A stretch of 64,000 nt of DNA from Riptortus pedestris (GCA_019009955.1 CM032230.1:6510501-6574500), one strand, 5' to 3'; shown: positions 11,369 through 24,700, counted from the first letter of the stretch. Notes: generated by a model not told the origin, from the sequence alone. Numbers and translations: made by a program.

Positions 11369-12325
11369 TTAGCAGAATTCCATAAAAGAGAAATCAGCTA
11401 TTTGTGTAGCCCTCATGACGTAATTTTTCAAGCATTATTGTTAAATGCCCATCGATCCCAACTAAGAGATGACGATAATGAGGTCTGTTAAAAGCTTTAT
11501 ATATATGCATATATATTTCTTGTACTGACTCTCTAAGTTCTTTAACGGCTGAATTCGTCGCAGAGGACTTGAGGGAGAGGGGGAATCGGAAATTCAAGAA
11601 ATTCCTGCTATGTGCAGGATCGAATATAAGCAAATAACCAATCTTGTTGCAAGAGTAATTTCCTATAACTGCCCCGGTATGCCTTTTTCTCTACCTAGAA
11701 TATTAGCTGAGATACTTGCATTTTTAATTTTCAGCAAACAGTAAACACTCCCTTTGGTAATCCACAAATCATGAAAGTTACCATTCGAAGATTAAACCCC
11801 AAGAGTTGTTTTCTACGGTCTTTATTTATTTGAGAACTATTAAAGAAGTTGTGCAATGTAAGTCCTTAATTCACATATTACTTTCTCCACTCCAATAATG
11901 TTTATTTCATTTCTCCCATACTAGATAGATATATACCAGGTTCGTTCAACACTAACGATCAAATTCATCAAATTAATTAAATTAATGGCTAAAATCAGAC
12001 GCGGAATAGTTTTACAGAGGGTTTACAGGGGGAATTTTATAATTCCAAATATCTCCGTTATTATGAGTCGGATCTTGAAATGTTATAGAGCCAGTCTTGT
12101 TAAACGATTGGTGCCCCACAATTGTTGTTCTATACATTTTCTCGCTCTCAAGTATTAAACAAATTGTTTGTACTTTCTTGATTTCAGCCTTTACTAAACC
12201 CCCACTGCTACTCATAGGATTTTTATTTAGAAATAGAGTATCTATGTTGAGATGAGGTCAGTACTTTGTCATACCAGCGATTGGGAAGTCAGCTTAGTTT
12301 ACGAAGCCCCTGCTTGATTTGCTAT
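11369..12325 (-). mobile_element. Hel-A element, long form, diverged
   Basis: The 3' end on the minus strand (TTAGCAGAATTCC at 11369 and the hairpin partner GAGAAATCAGCT) is followed inward by a variant of 'cccatcgatcc...gatgacgataatgaggtc'. The 5' end is at 12287-12325 (GGGAAGTCAGCTTAGTTTAC, GAAGCCCCTGCTTGA). The extended body contains extra blocks absent from short-form copies. Confidence 0.65.
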
Positions 12326-12390
12326 TTTTAATGTATGTGATTATTACTCTCTTGCTTGTCGTATTTTTACTTAGAAATACAGGATACATG

Positions 12391-12637
12391 GATCCACGAC
12401 TTTTTTTTCCATAAACGTCCACTTTATGCTACTTTGGCTAATCGGAACGGCTTATCTACAGGAAACCACCCTTTTCTAGCCAGGGTGGGGCTAAAAATTT
12501 ATTTAATGAGTCCGTCACTAAATAATGTTTTACTACCCGGGGCTGGAATCGAACTCACCACTCTGCGAAGCTCTCCATGTGAGATTAATTGTAAGACCAG
12601 CTCACGAGGCCAAACTGAGCACCGATCCACGACTTTT
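12391..12637 (-). mobile_element. SINE-L copy with 14-bp target-site duplication
   Basis: GATCCACGACTTTT occurs at 12391-12404 and again at 12624-12637, flanking a full SINE-L read on the minus strand. The head carries GGAATCGAAC (box B complement) near 12546-12556. Downstream are the SINE-L core motifs 'gtccgtcactaaata', 'cttttctagccagggtgggg' and 'cgtccacttt'. The perfect duplication shows insertion by target-primed reverse transcription, probably recent. Confidence 0.85.
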
Positions 12638-12639
12638 AG

Positions 12640-13300
12640 CGTCGGAAGATTCACAATTTAGTGCGGCAAACACTTTATCGGACTATGATACTTTAATAGT
12701 GATTGAGCACATCTGTTGACCGGGCTGTGGCAATAGTAGGCTAGGTTGTCATAACTCACTCCATCGTGAGCGGATATTTGGCAGACGATGTTTAGCAATA
12801 GCCACGCATTCTAGGTTGCCATCTTGGGACAGACCTCAGCTCCCTCTGCCGTCATTACCTTACACTATTGGCTGATATGTGTGTCAGTAGCTGCGAGCTA
12901 TGCTTACTGTCTCTCCGCTCATTCAAGCATTCTTCATTTATTATAACATCAATGAATTCTTTTATCGGAGAACGAGTCCTTGTATACAGATCGAACTTCT
13001 GTGAAGAATTAGAGAGATATTTGCTGTGTGAGAACTATATCAATGGCTACCTACCTGTTTAGTTTATGCGTGGCAAAAGAAACGGCAGATTCTACTAATA
13101 TGAGGGAGAAAGGAGAATCTAATGTAGAAATTTTATTTTATATTTTTTATTATTTTGCAATTAGGCGACCTTGAATGAAACTTGAATTTGTTGAAAGGGC
13201 CGAACATCATTCAAACGAACAGATGTCTGGTAGATGTGTTTCTTAAACCAAATTCTACATATTTCCCCCCACCAAAATTGCTCTTCAGGAGCCAATAACT
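12640..13300. other. Anonymous DNA
   Basis: Moderately GC-rich from 12700 to 13080. A 64-codon frame (12868-13062) has no recognisable motif. No gene is called. Confidence 0.4.
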
Positions 13301-13301
13301 A

Positions 13302-13741
13302 AAAGTCCGCCCCCAGTGGCTGCTTAAACTAAGTGGATTTCCCACGTGCTGGTATAACATTTTTTTGATCTCATCTCACCACGCATTCTCTATTTCTATA
13401 TAAAAAGAACGGACAAGTAGATAGGGCACTGAAGGCTGAAAACAAGAAATTACAAAAAAACTCCGGAATTTAGAAAAAATGCATACAGCAATAATTGAAG
13501 ACCATCAATAGTTTAACAATATTGATTCTATAACATTTTCAAAATTCTCCCCTCCAAGAGTCATTTAAAAAAAAAAAAAAACAATTATATGCCGAGTTTG
13601 GTAATGATACAATAACAATTGCGACCGCTAGAGCCTTGCGACTTTCATCTCCTGGGTGGGATCAAGGAATATTTGAAGATTTATTTCGATAATCGCGTCA
13701 TGAGTACCCCCTCAATACCCCCCTGAAAGAAAATCTGCTAA
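13302..13741 (+). mobile_element. Hel-A element, short, near-complete
   Basis: A diverged 5' end (AAAGTCCGCCCCCAGTGGCTGC, AAGTGGATTTCCCACGTG) and a 3' end GAAAGAAAATCTGCTA at 13725-13740 bound it. The body belongs to the variant starting 'gctggtataacattt...gatctcatctcacca', which differs from the 'gaagtttacaatag' variant. This suggests two subfamilies with shared termini. Confidence 0.75.
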
Positions 13742-14157
13742 AAAATAATTAACATTAAACGTTAATAATTTACAGACCTTCTGCCAGGACGGCCTGTGAT
13801 AACTTACATGAGCCAGCTGTGCTAATCAGCTGATATTCCTCACCTGTCCTGAAATCGATTTGAATGAAGCATAGTCAAAAGTTAGGATCGGTTATTTAGA
13901 ACAGACGTCATCGTACGTAGATATATAAAAAAACATATATGTCCAAAACTCCAATTTTTAAGTAGAATACCATTTTTGTATTTTAGATTATATGAATATT
14001 TTCCGTTAGGTTTAATATTACAGATACATAAAAAATGAGTAGTTGAACATTTATAGGAAATTAAATGTGCTAAATGATTTTATTTACTACACACTATTTT
14101 CAGTGACTAATAAAAGTCAACTATTTATGGCATTATAAAAATGTTACGACCTTGTTT

Positions 14158-14262
14158 GATACTATGGCTAATTGGGACGGGTTATCTACTGGTTATCACC
14201 CTACTCTAGCCAGGGTAGGACTAAGGATTTTATTTAATGAGTTGGTCACTCGTCATCGTTGG
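14158..14262 (-). mobile_element. SINE-L core fragment
   Basis: 'ggctaattgggacgggttat', 'tctagccagggtaggactaa' and 'tttaatgagttggtcact' match the SINE-L core. The tRNA-like head is absent. Confidence 0.75.
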
Positions 14263-14389
14263 ACTGGCAGTTAAACATGCTATATATCTATAATCCAAAA
14301 TGAGAGCCTAGAACGGAAAACCAATCTTTATGGCGTCAGATCGAACATATAATATTGCACAGTAATGATTTCCTGAAAGCCGTATTAAT

Positions 14390-14690
14390 AGTAAGATGTT
14401 TCATGATATATCAGCGTATTGTTAAAATGAGATGAGTAGGAGTGGGGGTTTATTGGAGGCACAAAACTAAAACATCCTATTTTCAGGGTTAATGTTTGAA
14501 ACAAATATGTTATATACAATATTTAGAAGGAATCCCTTCCACTCCCACCTCCGATTACAACCATTAACGAACTAGGTATTTAGTTTTACATAAAATGTTT
14601 AAATATCGAGTTTGTTAATAATCAAACAAACATTCGGACAGCCAAAACGGTAATAGACAATAACTCAAGTTCATAAATATTCTATAAACT
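14390..14690 (+). mobile_element. Hel-A internal fragment
   Basis: 'ttcatgatatatcagc', 'gagtaggagtgggggttta' and 'ccattaacgaac' are Hel-A body motifs. Neither terminus is present. Confidence 0.65.
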
Positions 14691-14699
14691 CCGTCGAGA

Positions 14700-15275
14700 G
14701 GACTAACTCAACAGCAGAATTGCATTATATCTGCTACAACTATGTTTACCTACCATTGGTGTGCTACTCGAGCATGTTATGAAAACGTTGGTACAACTTA
14801 ACCTCCACGTTTTTCACTCAATATTTGGCCAACTTTAATTTCACGAAATATCAATAAATTGGAATTTTTTTAGGTATGCGAAATGAATGTCTTGATTCAT
14901 TTTCTTTCACAAGATAACTAATTCGGCAAGGTGCAATTTACAAAGGTATAATCACGGACATGAAAGACCATACATCATTTTATGCATAAATATATACATT
15001 AATTTCCATGATTTTCCTTACAGTTATTTCGATTCCGAAAGTTCAAAACAGTAGGAAAGTCCTGCGCATTCACTTTTTAACTTTCAATTCGATAATGTCG
15101 AAATCGCTAAGAAATGTTACGGTAGTTGGTTGCAACATAAACACTGAAAGGCACAAATAAAGTTTATAATGGTAAAACGTACATTACATTTGAAAGGCGC
15201 TTTTGAAATATTAGTATCGTCTTGCAACCATTATTAACTTAATGTTTACATATGAAACCCTTTTAGATACGTTCT
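14700..15275. other. Anonymous AT-rich DNA
   Basis: No gene or recognised repeat visible. Confidence 0.45.
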
Positions 15276-15313
15276 GATTTTAGCAGATTTCCCAAAAGAT
15301 ATATACGCCGGTC

Positions 15314-15314
15314 T

Positions 15315-15400
<86 letters not shown>

Positions 15401-15403
15401 GAG
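15314..15403. repeat. (TG)n(GA)n compound microsatellite
   Basis: TG repeats run to about 15339, followed by GA repeats to about 15403. A TTTAGCAGATTTCCC motif (15279-15293), identical to a Hel-A terminus, lies just to the left. The low-complexity minus-strand frame over it is spurious. Confidence 0.95.
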
Positions 15404-15515
15404 TTATAAAATCCCTCAGAGACTTTCCCTAACTTGATCCATGCAAAATTAAGGATAGAACTCATTAATGAAATCGGAAAGAGGCAAGTAAGAGACAGAT
15501 CTTCTTAGAAAAATG

Positions 15516-15517
<2 letters not shown>

Positions 15518-15561
<44 letters not shown>
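15518..15561. repeat. (TA)n microsatellite
   Basis: About 44 bp of TA repeats. To the right, 'ctaagattcgcggcaatgcccgag' faintly resembles the head of a Rep-C-like element. Confidence 0.95.
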
Positions 15562-16530
15562 TAAGATTCGCGGCAATGCCCGAGAAATCATTGTTCACTT
15601 AATAAATATGGCATTTTTATAGCAAGTCTTCAATGTGAACAATTCCACATCCCGTCTGGGTGTATTTTTCCATAAGGGTCAGGTAACTGAAGGGGATTTG
15701 AAGAATGGGAATTTTAGTTTTGAAGAATAAATGTGAATTATTTCCTAATCAATCCCTCTCCACCATTTGACACACTTTGAATAATTCCAATCGCAGATAA
15801 GGATTCTATACAAATAAGCAATATGGGCTTTTTTTTTTCCCTTGCCATCTTTGGAAAATACAATGTTAATAATAATAAGAGAATCATGGCGTGAAAAGTA
15901 TGCAATTAAAAATAAAAAGTGAATTTAATGGAAAGTTCATTAAAGGAGAGATATTGGAAAAAATAACGAGCTAAAGAATCAGCCAAGCGTAACTTTCAAG
16001 CCATAAACTTCTGGGCTTGATTGGTTTTGAACTATCACAAGATGAAAGCTGTTGCCTATTACAACATTTCATTCCTTATAAACTTAATAATATTTGAGAT
16101 TCAATATTTTATAGAATTCTAAAGAAAGAGTTCTATCGTATGACATAAGACCTGGAACAATGTATTGTTATGTTTTGGAACTACAACATAACAGAGACAC
16201 AGTTCGTACAAAACTGTGTATTTGCACATATAAACAGATGAATTATTGTGAAGCCGGATAGGAAAAAGTGGAGAATCACGCCGAATCAGATGTTAACCAT
16301 CAAAAAGATTCCTGAAACCCGATGGAAAGAAGAGCAAGATAAACACACTTCAATAAGTAACCTTTATCTGACCAGAGAATAACTAATGACAATCTATGTT
16401 TCTTTCAAAATGTCATCAGACCTCACCAACCATTGTATCGTAAAAGTAAATACAACCAACGTTGTTAGAATAGTTATTTTCTACTACTATTGGTTTATAA
16501 ATGCTTTCATTGTCTCGAATATTAACTGAG
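15562..16530. other. Anonymous AT-rich DNA
   Basis: No coding or repeat signal that I can support. Confidence 0.45.
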
Positions 16531-16537
16531 TTATTTA

Positions 16538-17306
16538 TTTCCCTATAAGGAAAATAAACTGGGGAATAGTGATTCATAACGCAATTGTCGAAACATTTCC
16601 TCAAATGTACACCGATCCTATCTCATAGGTGACGAAAATGAGGTTCATTCAAAATTGTGTATACTTGCCTGTACCGCTCTAGCGGTCGCAATTTCTGTTT
16701 GATCGTTACCAAAGTCGATATATAAGCGTTTAATGCAAAACTAAAGGTCGAGTTCGTTAATGGCTGAAAATGAACCAGTGGGGGGAGGGTCTAGAGGGGA
16801 AAATTTCTAAAGGTCGAAATATCACCGTTGATCGGTAACTTTTATTGAAAACTAAAATAACTATGAATATTATTATAGTAAATTTTTTCTCTATCTATCT
16901 ATAACATGCAGTTTTTGGCCTAGAGTGAACCCCCCTTAAACACCAAATATTGTTAAGCTTAAGTACCAAATATTGTTTACGACAGATACTTACTAGATAA
17001 GGTACTTGCAAATACGTTGTGTGACGACATCCTCATTTCATATTTGACTTTCTTAATTCGAATATGTTAACTTGTTTTATACCATACTCGATATTTAACT
17101 GTTTCATTTTACTCTAAAGTTCATAATAATTAATGGGTGGAGTATGATCAAGAATGGGTTTAGAGATGGGAAGAATTTGCAATTTCAAAAGATCTACGTT
17201 ATTTTTCGTATAAATGAAGAATATGTGATGAGATGATATCACAAGTGAGTTATGCCAGCATTTGGGAAATCTGCTTACATTACGCAGCCCATGAGATGGA
17301 CTTTTG
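16538..17306 (-). mobile_element. Hel-A element, complete but diverged
   Basis: The 3' end has a decayed hairpin at about 16538-16556. The ACCGCT/AGCGGT palindrome is at 16673-16686. The 5' end, GGGAAATCTGCTTACATTAC then GCAGCCCATGAGATGGACTT, is at 17267-17305. A tandem Hel-A copy in the same orientation starts within a few bases. Confidence 0.7.
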
Positions 17307-17311
17307 TTACA

Positions 17312-17435
17312 GGATTATCCTTAAACCAAGCTATAGATGTCATACTCATGAAGCGATTATCGAAAAATTTCTTTTAATCTCCATCTATCCTACCTAGGAG
17401 CTAGGAGATCACGAAAATGAGGTCCGTTCAAGATA

Positions 17436-17506
<71 letters not shown>

Positions 17507-18081
17507 TACATATATTTGTGTGCTAATGATCAAGCACTATTTGTTTCTTTGATCGTTACAAAACTGGAAAATAAAACGTTTAATGTTAATTAAAGATTCG
17601 TTAAAGTCGAACCTAAGGGAGGAGGTGTTTAGGGGGGGGGGTGGCTAGGGGGTGATTACGAAAATTTGAAATATCTCCGTTATCATAAGTCGGATGGAAA
17701 ATAGTCTATGAAACAAATCCTATTAGAAATGAAATGTTCTATAAACGTTTTTAGACTATCTTGATTATTACCATTTTGTATTTTTTTAGTTTTCGGCCAG
17801 CAGTAAACCACCGCTCCTCCTCCTGTCATATTAACAAGCTCTTATTTCATGTAGCACATTATTTGAAACTGAAATACCAAATAATCTTATCATTGAACTT
17901 ATACTTTTAGTGATTATTCTACATTCTACTCATCCGATTTTCACTACCAGCCCCTCGGACACTAACATCTCAAGTCTAACATTTTTATTCATTTTACTAC
18001 TGGAGAAATAGAGAATGTGTGGAGAGATGAGTGCGAGTGATATCTGCTTACTTTACTCAGCACCTGTGTGAGGAATCTTTT
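17312..18081 (-). mobile_element. Hel-A element with long TA tract
   Basis: The 3' block, 'gatgtcatactcatgaagcg' and 'ctaggagatcacgaaaatga', is followed by a TA tract (17437-17515) and the body. The 5' end at 18048-18081 reads GTGATATCTGCTTACTTTAC, then CAGCACCTGTGTGAGGA. It is immediately downstream of another Hel-A copy, forming a head-to-tail pair. Confidence 0.7.
17437..17515. repeat. (TA)n microsatellite inside Hel-A
   Basis: TA repeats with two GTATA/ACATA interruptions, roughly symmetric about the centre. Confidence 0.9.
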
Positions 18082-18520
18082 AAAAATTATTCATTGAGAT
18101 ACAGCTAAAAAGTGTTATTCTGATAAGGATTTATGCAAAGTTTGACCATTTTTAAATTCGTATTTGCCCATAGATAGTATGGTAAGTAGGACAGCGGTAG
18201 TGACCCAATGACCCTGGGCCCTTTCTCTTCCATTGGAGCCATTCATCTCCAGAGGTAGGCACTATATACATATATACTGGAGGCTGGACTGGAGATCTCC
18301 AGCTATACTCCATGGAGAAAGTATACAGCAAATACCTCGTCTCTGACTAATGGTCCGGATCTTCACTTTATCTGCCCCACATACTTTTTTCTTCGAACGG
18401 AGGAAAACAACACTTCGAAAGATTACAATATGACCTAATGCTGTTTCGTTAAAATAGCTTTTAAATCCATGTGACCTTAACTTCGAAAATATTTTAAATC
18501 TGACACTCGAAGGTTGAGAA
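18082..18520. other. Anonymous DNA
   Basis: A moderately GC-rich patch at 18200-18340 has no recognisable frame. Confidence 0.45.
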
Positions 18521-18526
18521 AACTAA

Positions 18527-18670
18527 AACGTCCATCAATCAGGGGCTGCGTGAAGTAAGCAGATTTCCTAAGATAACACACAATTCACTACTTCTCCCCA
18601 TGTATTTTCTATGTCTAATTAAGTTATCGATGAGTTTACTGGCAGCTGAAAACAATGAAGAACGAAATGT
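18527..18670 (+). mobile_element. Hel-A 5' end truncated near the satellite
   Basis: CGTCCATCAATCAGGGGCTG and CGTGAAGTAAGCAGATTTCC form a Hel-A 5' terminus, followed by about 100 bp of body ('ccccatgtattttctatgtc', 'ggcagctgaaaac'). It then gives way to sequence leading into the satellite. No matching 3' end is found right of the satellite. Confidence 0.65.
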
Positions 18671-18753
18671 TTATTGCACAACAATCCATATTACTTGCTG
18701 TGTTCTTAATGTCAACCAAGAAATTTTTCTTTGGAAGCATGACAGTTTTCGGA

Positions 18754-21700
18754 CCAACTTTAGCTCTACTATCAATGATAGTAGAGAAGTATGATACTCA
18801 CATGATGGTATTCTAACTTCAGTTCTATTATAAATGACAGTATATAATGATATCATTGATTATGCTATTCTTGAACTTCAGCTCTATTATCAATGATAGT
18901 ATAGATGATAGTAGAGTTCATTGATTATGCTATTCTTGTATCAACTTCAGCTCTATTATCAATGATAGCAGTATAGAATGATAGAAGAGTTCAGTGACGA
19001 TGCTATTCTTGTATCAACTTCAGCTCTATTATAAATGATAGTAGTAAGTATGATAGTAGATTCAATGGTATTCTTGTATCAACTTCAGCTCTATTATCAA
19101 TGACAGTACTATAATGCGTAGAAGAATTCATTGATTATGCTATTCTTGTATCAACTTCAGCTCTATTATCAATGATAACAGTATAGAATGATAGACGAGT
19201 TCAGTGACGATGCTATTCTTGTATCAACTTCAGCTCTATTATCAATGATAGTAGAGAAGTATGATAGTCACATGATGGTATTCTTATACTAACTTCAGCT
19301 CTATTATAAATGACAGAACTATAATGCGTTAGTAGTATTCATTGATTATGCTATTCTTGTATCAACTTCAGCTCTATTATCAATGATAGCAGTATAGAAT
19401 GATAGAAGAGTTCAGTGACGATGCTATTCTTGTATCAACTTCAGCTCTATTATAAATGATAGCAGTATAGCATAATAGAAGACTCAATTCTTGTATCAAC
19501 TTCAGCTATATTATAAATGATAGTAGTATACTTTGTTAGTAGTTTTCATTGATTATGCTATTCTTGTATCAACTTCAGCTCTATTATCAATGATAGCAGT
19601 ATAGAATGATAGAAGAGTTCAGTGATGATGCTATTCTTGTATCAACTTCAGCTCTATTATCAATGATAGCAGTATAGAATGATAGAAGAGTTCATTGATT
19701 ATGCTATTCTTGTATCAACTTCAGCTCTATTATCAATGATAGCAGTATAGAATGATAGAAGAGTTCAGTGATGATGCTATTCTTGTATCAACTTCAGCTC
19801 TATTATCAATGATAACAGTATAGAATGATAGAAGAGTTCATTGATTATGCTATTCTTGTATCAACTTCAGCTCTATTATCAATGTTAGCAGTATAGAATT
19901 ATAGAAGAGTTCAGTGATGATGCTATTCTTGTATCAACTTCAGCTCTATTATCAATGATAGCAGTATAGAATGATAGAAGAGTTCAGTGATGATGCTATT
20001 CTTGTATCAACTTCAGCTCTATTATCAATGATAGCAGTATAGAATGATAGAAGAGTTCAGTGATGATGCTATTCTTGTATCAACTTCAGCTCTATTATCA
20101 ATGATAACAGTATAGAATGATAGAAGAGTTCAGTGACGATGCTATTCTTGTATCAACTTCAGCTCTATTATCAATGATAGCAGTATAGTATGATAGAAGA
20201 GTTCAGTGACGATGCTATTCTTGTATCAACTTCAGCTCTATTATAAATGATAGTAGTGAAGTATGATAGAAGAGTTCAGTGATGATGCTATTCTTGTATC
20301 AACTTCAGCTCTATTATCAATGATAGCAGTGTAGAATGATAGAAGAGTTCAGTGAAGATGCTATTCTTGTATCAACTTCAGCTCTATTATCAATGATAGT
20401 AGTGAAGTATGATAGAAGAGTTCAGTGATGATGCTATTCTTGTAACAACTTCAGCTCTATTATCAATGATAGCAGTATAGAATGATATAAGAGTTCAGTG
20501 AAGATGCTATTCTTGTATCAACTTCAGCTCTATTATCAATGATAGTAGTATGAAGTATGATAGAAGAGTTCAGTGATGATGCTATTCTTGTATCAACTTC
20601 AGCTCTATTATCAATGATAACAGTATAGAATGATAGAAGAGTTCAGTGACGATGCTATTCTTGTATCAACTTCAGCTCTATTATCAATGATAACAGTATA
20701 GAATGATAGAAGAGTTCAGTGACGATGCTATTCTTGTATCAACTTCAGCTCTATTATCAATGATAGCAGTATAGTATGATAGAAGAGTTCAGTGACGATG
20801 CTATTCTTGTATCAACTTCAGCTCTATTATCAATGGTAGCAGTATAGAATAATAGAAGAGTTCAGTGACGATGCTATTCTTGTATCAACTTCAGCTCTAT
20901 TATCAATGATAGCAGTATAGAATGATAGAAGAGTTCAGTGATGATGCTATTCTTGTATCAACTTCAGCTCTATTATCAATGGTAGCAGTATAGAATGATA
21001 GAAGAGTTCAGTGACGATGCTATTCTTGTATCAACTTCAGCTCTATTATCAATGGTAGCAGTATAGAATAATAGAAGAGTTCAGTGATGGTGCTATTCTT
21101 GTATCAACTTCAGCTCTATTATCAATGGTAGCAGTATAGAATGATAGAAGAGTTCAGTGATGGTGCTATTCTTGTATCAACTTCAGCTCTATTATCAATG
21201 GTAGCAGTATAGAATGATAGAAGAGTTCAGTGACGATGCTATTCTTGTATCAACTTCAGCTCTATTATCAATGATAGCAGTATAGTATGATAGAAGAGTT
21301 CAGTGACGATGCTATTCTTGTATCAACTTCAGCTCTATTATAAATGATAGCAGTATAGAATGATAGAAGAGTTCAGTGATGATGCTATTCTTGTATCAAC
21401 TTCAGCTCTATTATCAATGATAGCAGTATAGAATGATAGAAGAGTTCATTGAGGATGATATTCTTGTATCAACTTCAGCTCTATTATCAATGATAGCAGT
21501 ATAGAATGATAGAAGAGTTCAGTGATGATGCTATTCTTGTATCAACTTCAGCTCTATTATCAATGATAGCAGTATAGAATGATAGAAGAGTTCATTGATT
21601 ATGCTATTCTTGTATCAACTTCAGCTCTATTATCAATGATAACAGTATAGAATGATAGAAGAGTTCAGTGACGATGCTATTCTTGTATCAACTTCAGCTC

Positions 21701-24700
21701 TATTATCAATGATAACAGTATAGAATGATAGACGAGTTCAGTGACGATGCTATTCTTGTATCAACTTCAGCTCTATTATCAATGATAGTAGAGAAGTATG
21801 ATAGAAGAGTTCAGTGACGATGCTATTCTTGTATCAACTTCAGCTCTATTATCAATGATAGCAGTATAGAATGATAGAAGAGTTCAGTGATGATGCTATT
21901 CTTGTATCAACTTCAGCTCTATTATCAATGATAGCAGTATAGAATGATAGAAGAGTTCAGTGATGATGCTATTCTTGTATCAACTTCAGCTCTATTATCA
22001 ATGATAGCAGTATAGAATGATAGAAGAGTTCAGTGATGATGCTATTCTTGTATCAACTTCAGCTCTATTATCAATGATAGCAGTATAGAATGATAGAAGA
22101 GTTCAGTGACGATGCTATTCTTGTATCAACTTCAGCTCTATTATAAATGATAGCAGTATAGAATGATAGAAGAGTTCAGTGATGATGCTATTCTTGTATC
22201 AACATCAGCTCTATTATCAATGATAGCAGTATAGAATGATAGAAGAGTTCAGTGATGATGCTATTCTTGTATCAACTTCAGCTCTATTATCAATGATAGC
22301 AGTATAGAATGGTAGAAGAGTTCAGTGATGATGCTATTCTTGTATCAACTTCAGCTCTATTATCAATGATAGCAGTATAGAATGATACAAGAGTTCTGCG
22401 ATGGTGCTATTCTTGTATCAACTTCAGCTCTATTATCAATGATAGCAGTATAGAATGATAGAAGAGTTCAGTGATGATGCTATTCTTGTATCAACTTCAG
22501 CTCTATTATCAATGGTAGCAGTATAGAATGATAGAAGAGTTCAGTGATGATGCTATTCTTGTATCAACTTCAGCTCTATTATCAATGGTAGCAGTATAGA
22601 ATAATAGAAGAGTTCAGTGATGGTGCTATTCTTGTATCAACTTCAGCTCTATTATCAATGGTAGCAGTATAGAATGATAGAAGAGTTCAGTGATGGTGCT
22701 ATTCTTGTATCAACTTCAGCTCTATTATCAATGATAGCAGTATAGAATGATAGAAGAGTTTAGTGATGACGCTATTCTTATATAAACTTTAGCTATATCA
22801 TCAATGATAGCAGTATAGAATGATAGAAGAGTTCAGTGATGATGCTATTCTTGTATCAACTTCAGCTCTATTATCAATGATAGCAGTATAGAATGATAGA
22901 AGAGTTCAGTGACGATGCTATTCTTGTATCAACTTCAGCTCTATTATCAATGATAGCAGTATAGAATGATAGAAGAGTTCAGTGAAGATGCTATTCTTGT
23001 ATCAACTTCAGCTCTATTATCAATGATAGCAGTATAGAATGATAGAAGAGTTCATTGATTATGCTATTCTTGTATCAACTTCAGCTCTATTATCAATGAT
23101 AGCAGTATAGAATGATAGAAGAGTTCAGTGATGATGCTATTCTTGTATCAACTTCAGCTCTATTATCAATGATAACAGTATAGAATGATAGAAGAGTTCA
23201 GTGACTATGCTATTCTTGTATCAACTTCAGCTCTATTAACAATGATATCAGTATAGAATGATAGAAGAGTTCAGCGATGATGCTATTCTTGTATCAACTT
23301 CAGCTCTATTATCAATGATAGCAGTATAGAATGATAGAAGAGTTCAGTGACGATGCTATTCTTGTATCAACTTCAGCTCTATTATAAATGATAGCAGTAT
23401 AGAATGATAGAAGAGTTCAGTGATGATGCTATTCTTGTATCAACTTCAGCTCTATTATCAATGATAGCAGTATAGAATGATAGAAGAGTTCAGTGATGAT
23501 GCTATTCTTGTATCAACTTCAGCTCTATTATCAATGATATCAGTATAGAATGATAGAAGAGTTCAGTGACGATGCTATTCTTGTATCAACTTCAGCTCTA
23601 TTATCAATGATAACAGTATAGAATGATAGAAGAGTTCAGTGACGATGCTATTCTTGTATCAACTTCAGCTCTATTATCAATGATAGTAGAGAAGTATGAT
23701 AGAAGAGTTCAGTGATGATGCTATTCTTGTAACAACTTCAGCTCTATTATCAATGATAGCAGTATAGAATGATATAAGAGTTCAGTGAAGATGCTATTCT
23801 TGTATCAACTTCAGCTCTATTATCAATGATAGTAGTATAGTATGATAGAAGAGTTCAGTGATGATGCTATTCTTGTAACAACTTCAGCTCTATTATCAAT
23901 GATAGCAGTATAGAATGATATAAGAGTTCAGTGATGATGCTATTCTTGTATCAACTTCAGCTCTATTAACAATGATAGTAGTATAGAATGATAGAAGAGT
24001 TCAGTGATGATGCTATTCTTGTATCAACTTCAGCTCTATTATCAATGATAGTAGTATAGAATGATAGAAGAGTTCAGTGATGATGCTATTCTTGTATCAA
24101 CTTAAGATCTATTATCAATCGTAGCAGTAGAGAATGATAGAAGAGTTCAGTGATGATGCTAGTCTTGTATCAACTTCAGCTCTATTATCAATGATAACAG
24201 TATAGAATGATAGAAGAGTTCAGTGATGATGCTATTCTTGTATCAACTTCAGCTCTATTATCAATGATAACAGTATAGAATGATAGAAGAGTTCAGTGAC
24301 GATGCTATTCTTGTATCAACTTCAGCTCTATTATCAATGATAACAGTATAGAATGATAGAAGAGTTCAGTGACGATGCTATTCTTGTATCAACTTCAGCT
24401 CTATTATCAATGGTAGCAGTCTAGAATGATAGAAGAGTTCAGTGATGATTTGTATCAACTTCAGCTCTATTATCAATGATAGCAGTATAGAATGATAGAA
24501 GAGTTCAGTGACGATGCTATTCTTGTATCAACTTCAGCTCTATTATCAATGATAACAGTATAGAATGATAGAAGAGTTCAGTGACGATGCTATTCTTGTA
24601 TCAACTTCAGCTCTATTATCAATGATAGCAGTATAGTATGATAGAAGAGTTCAGTGATTATGCTATTCTTGTATCAACTTCAGCTCTATTATCAATGATA

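Noticed and set aside
12868..13062. 64-codon plus-strand frame
   Set aside because: Length is within chance expectation and there are no recognisable features.
15280..15465. Leu-Ser-rich minus-strand frame resembling a membrane peptide
   Set aside because: It is a (GA)n/(TG)n microsatellite translation.
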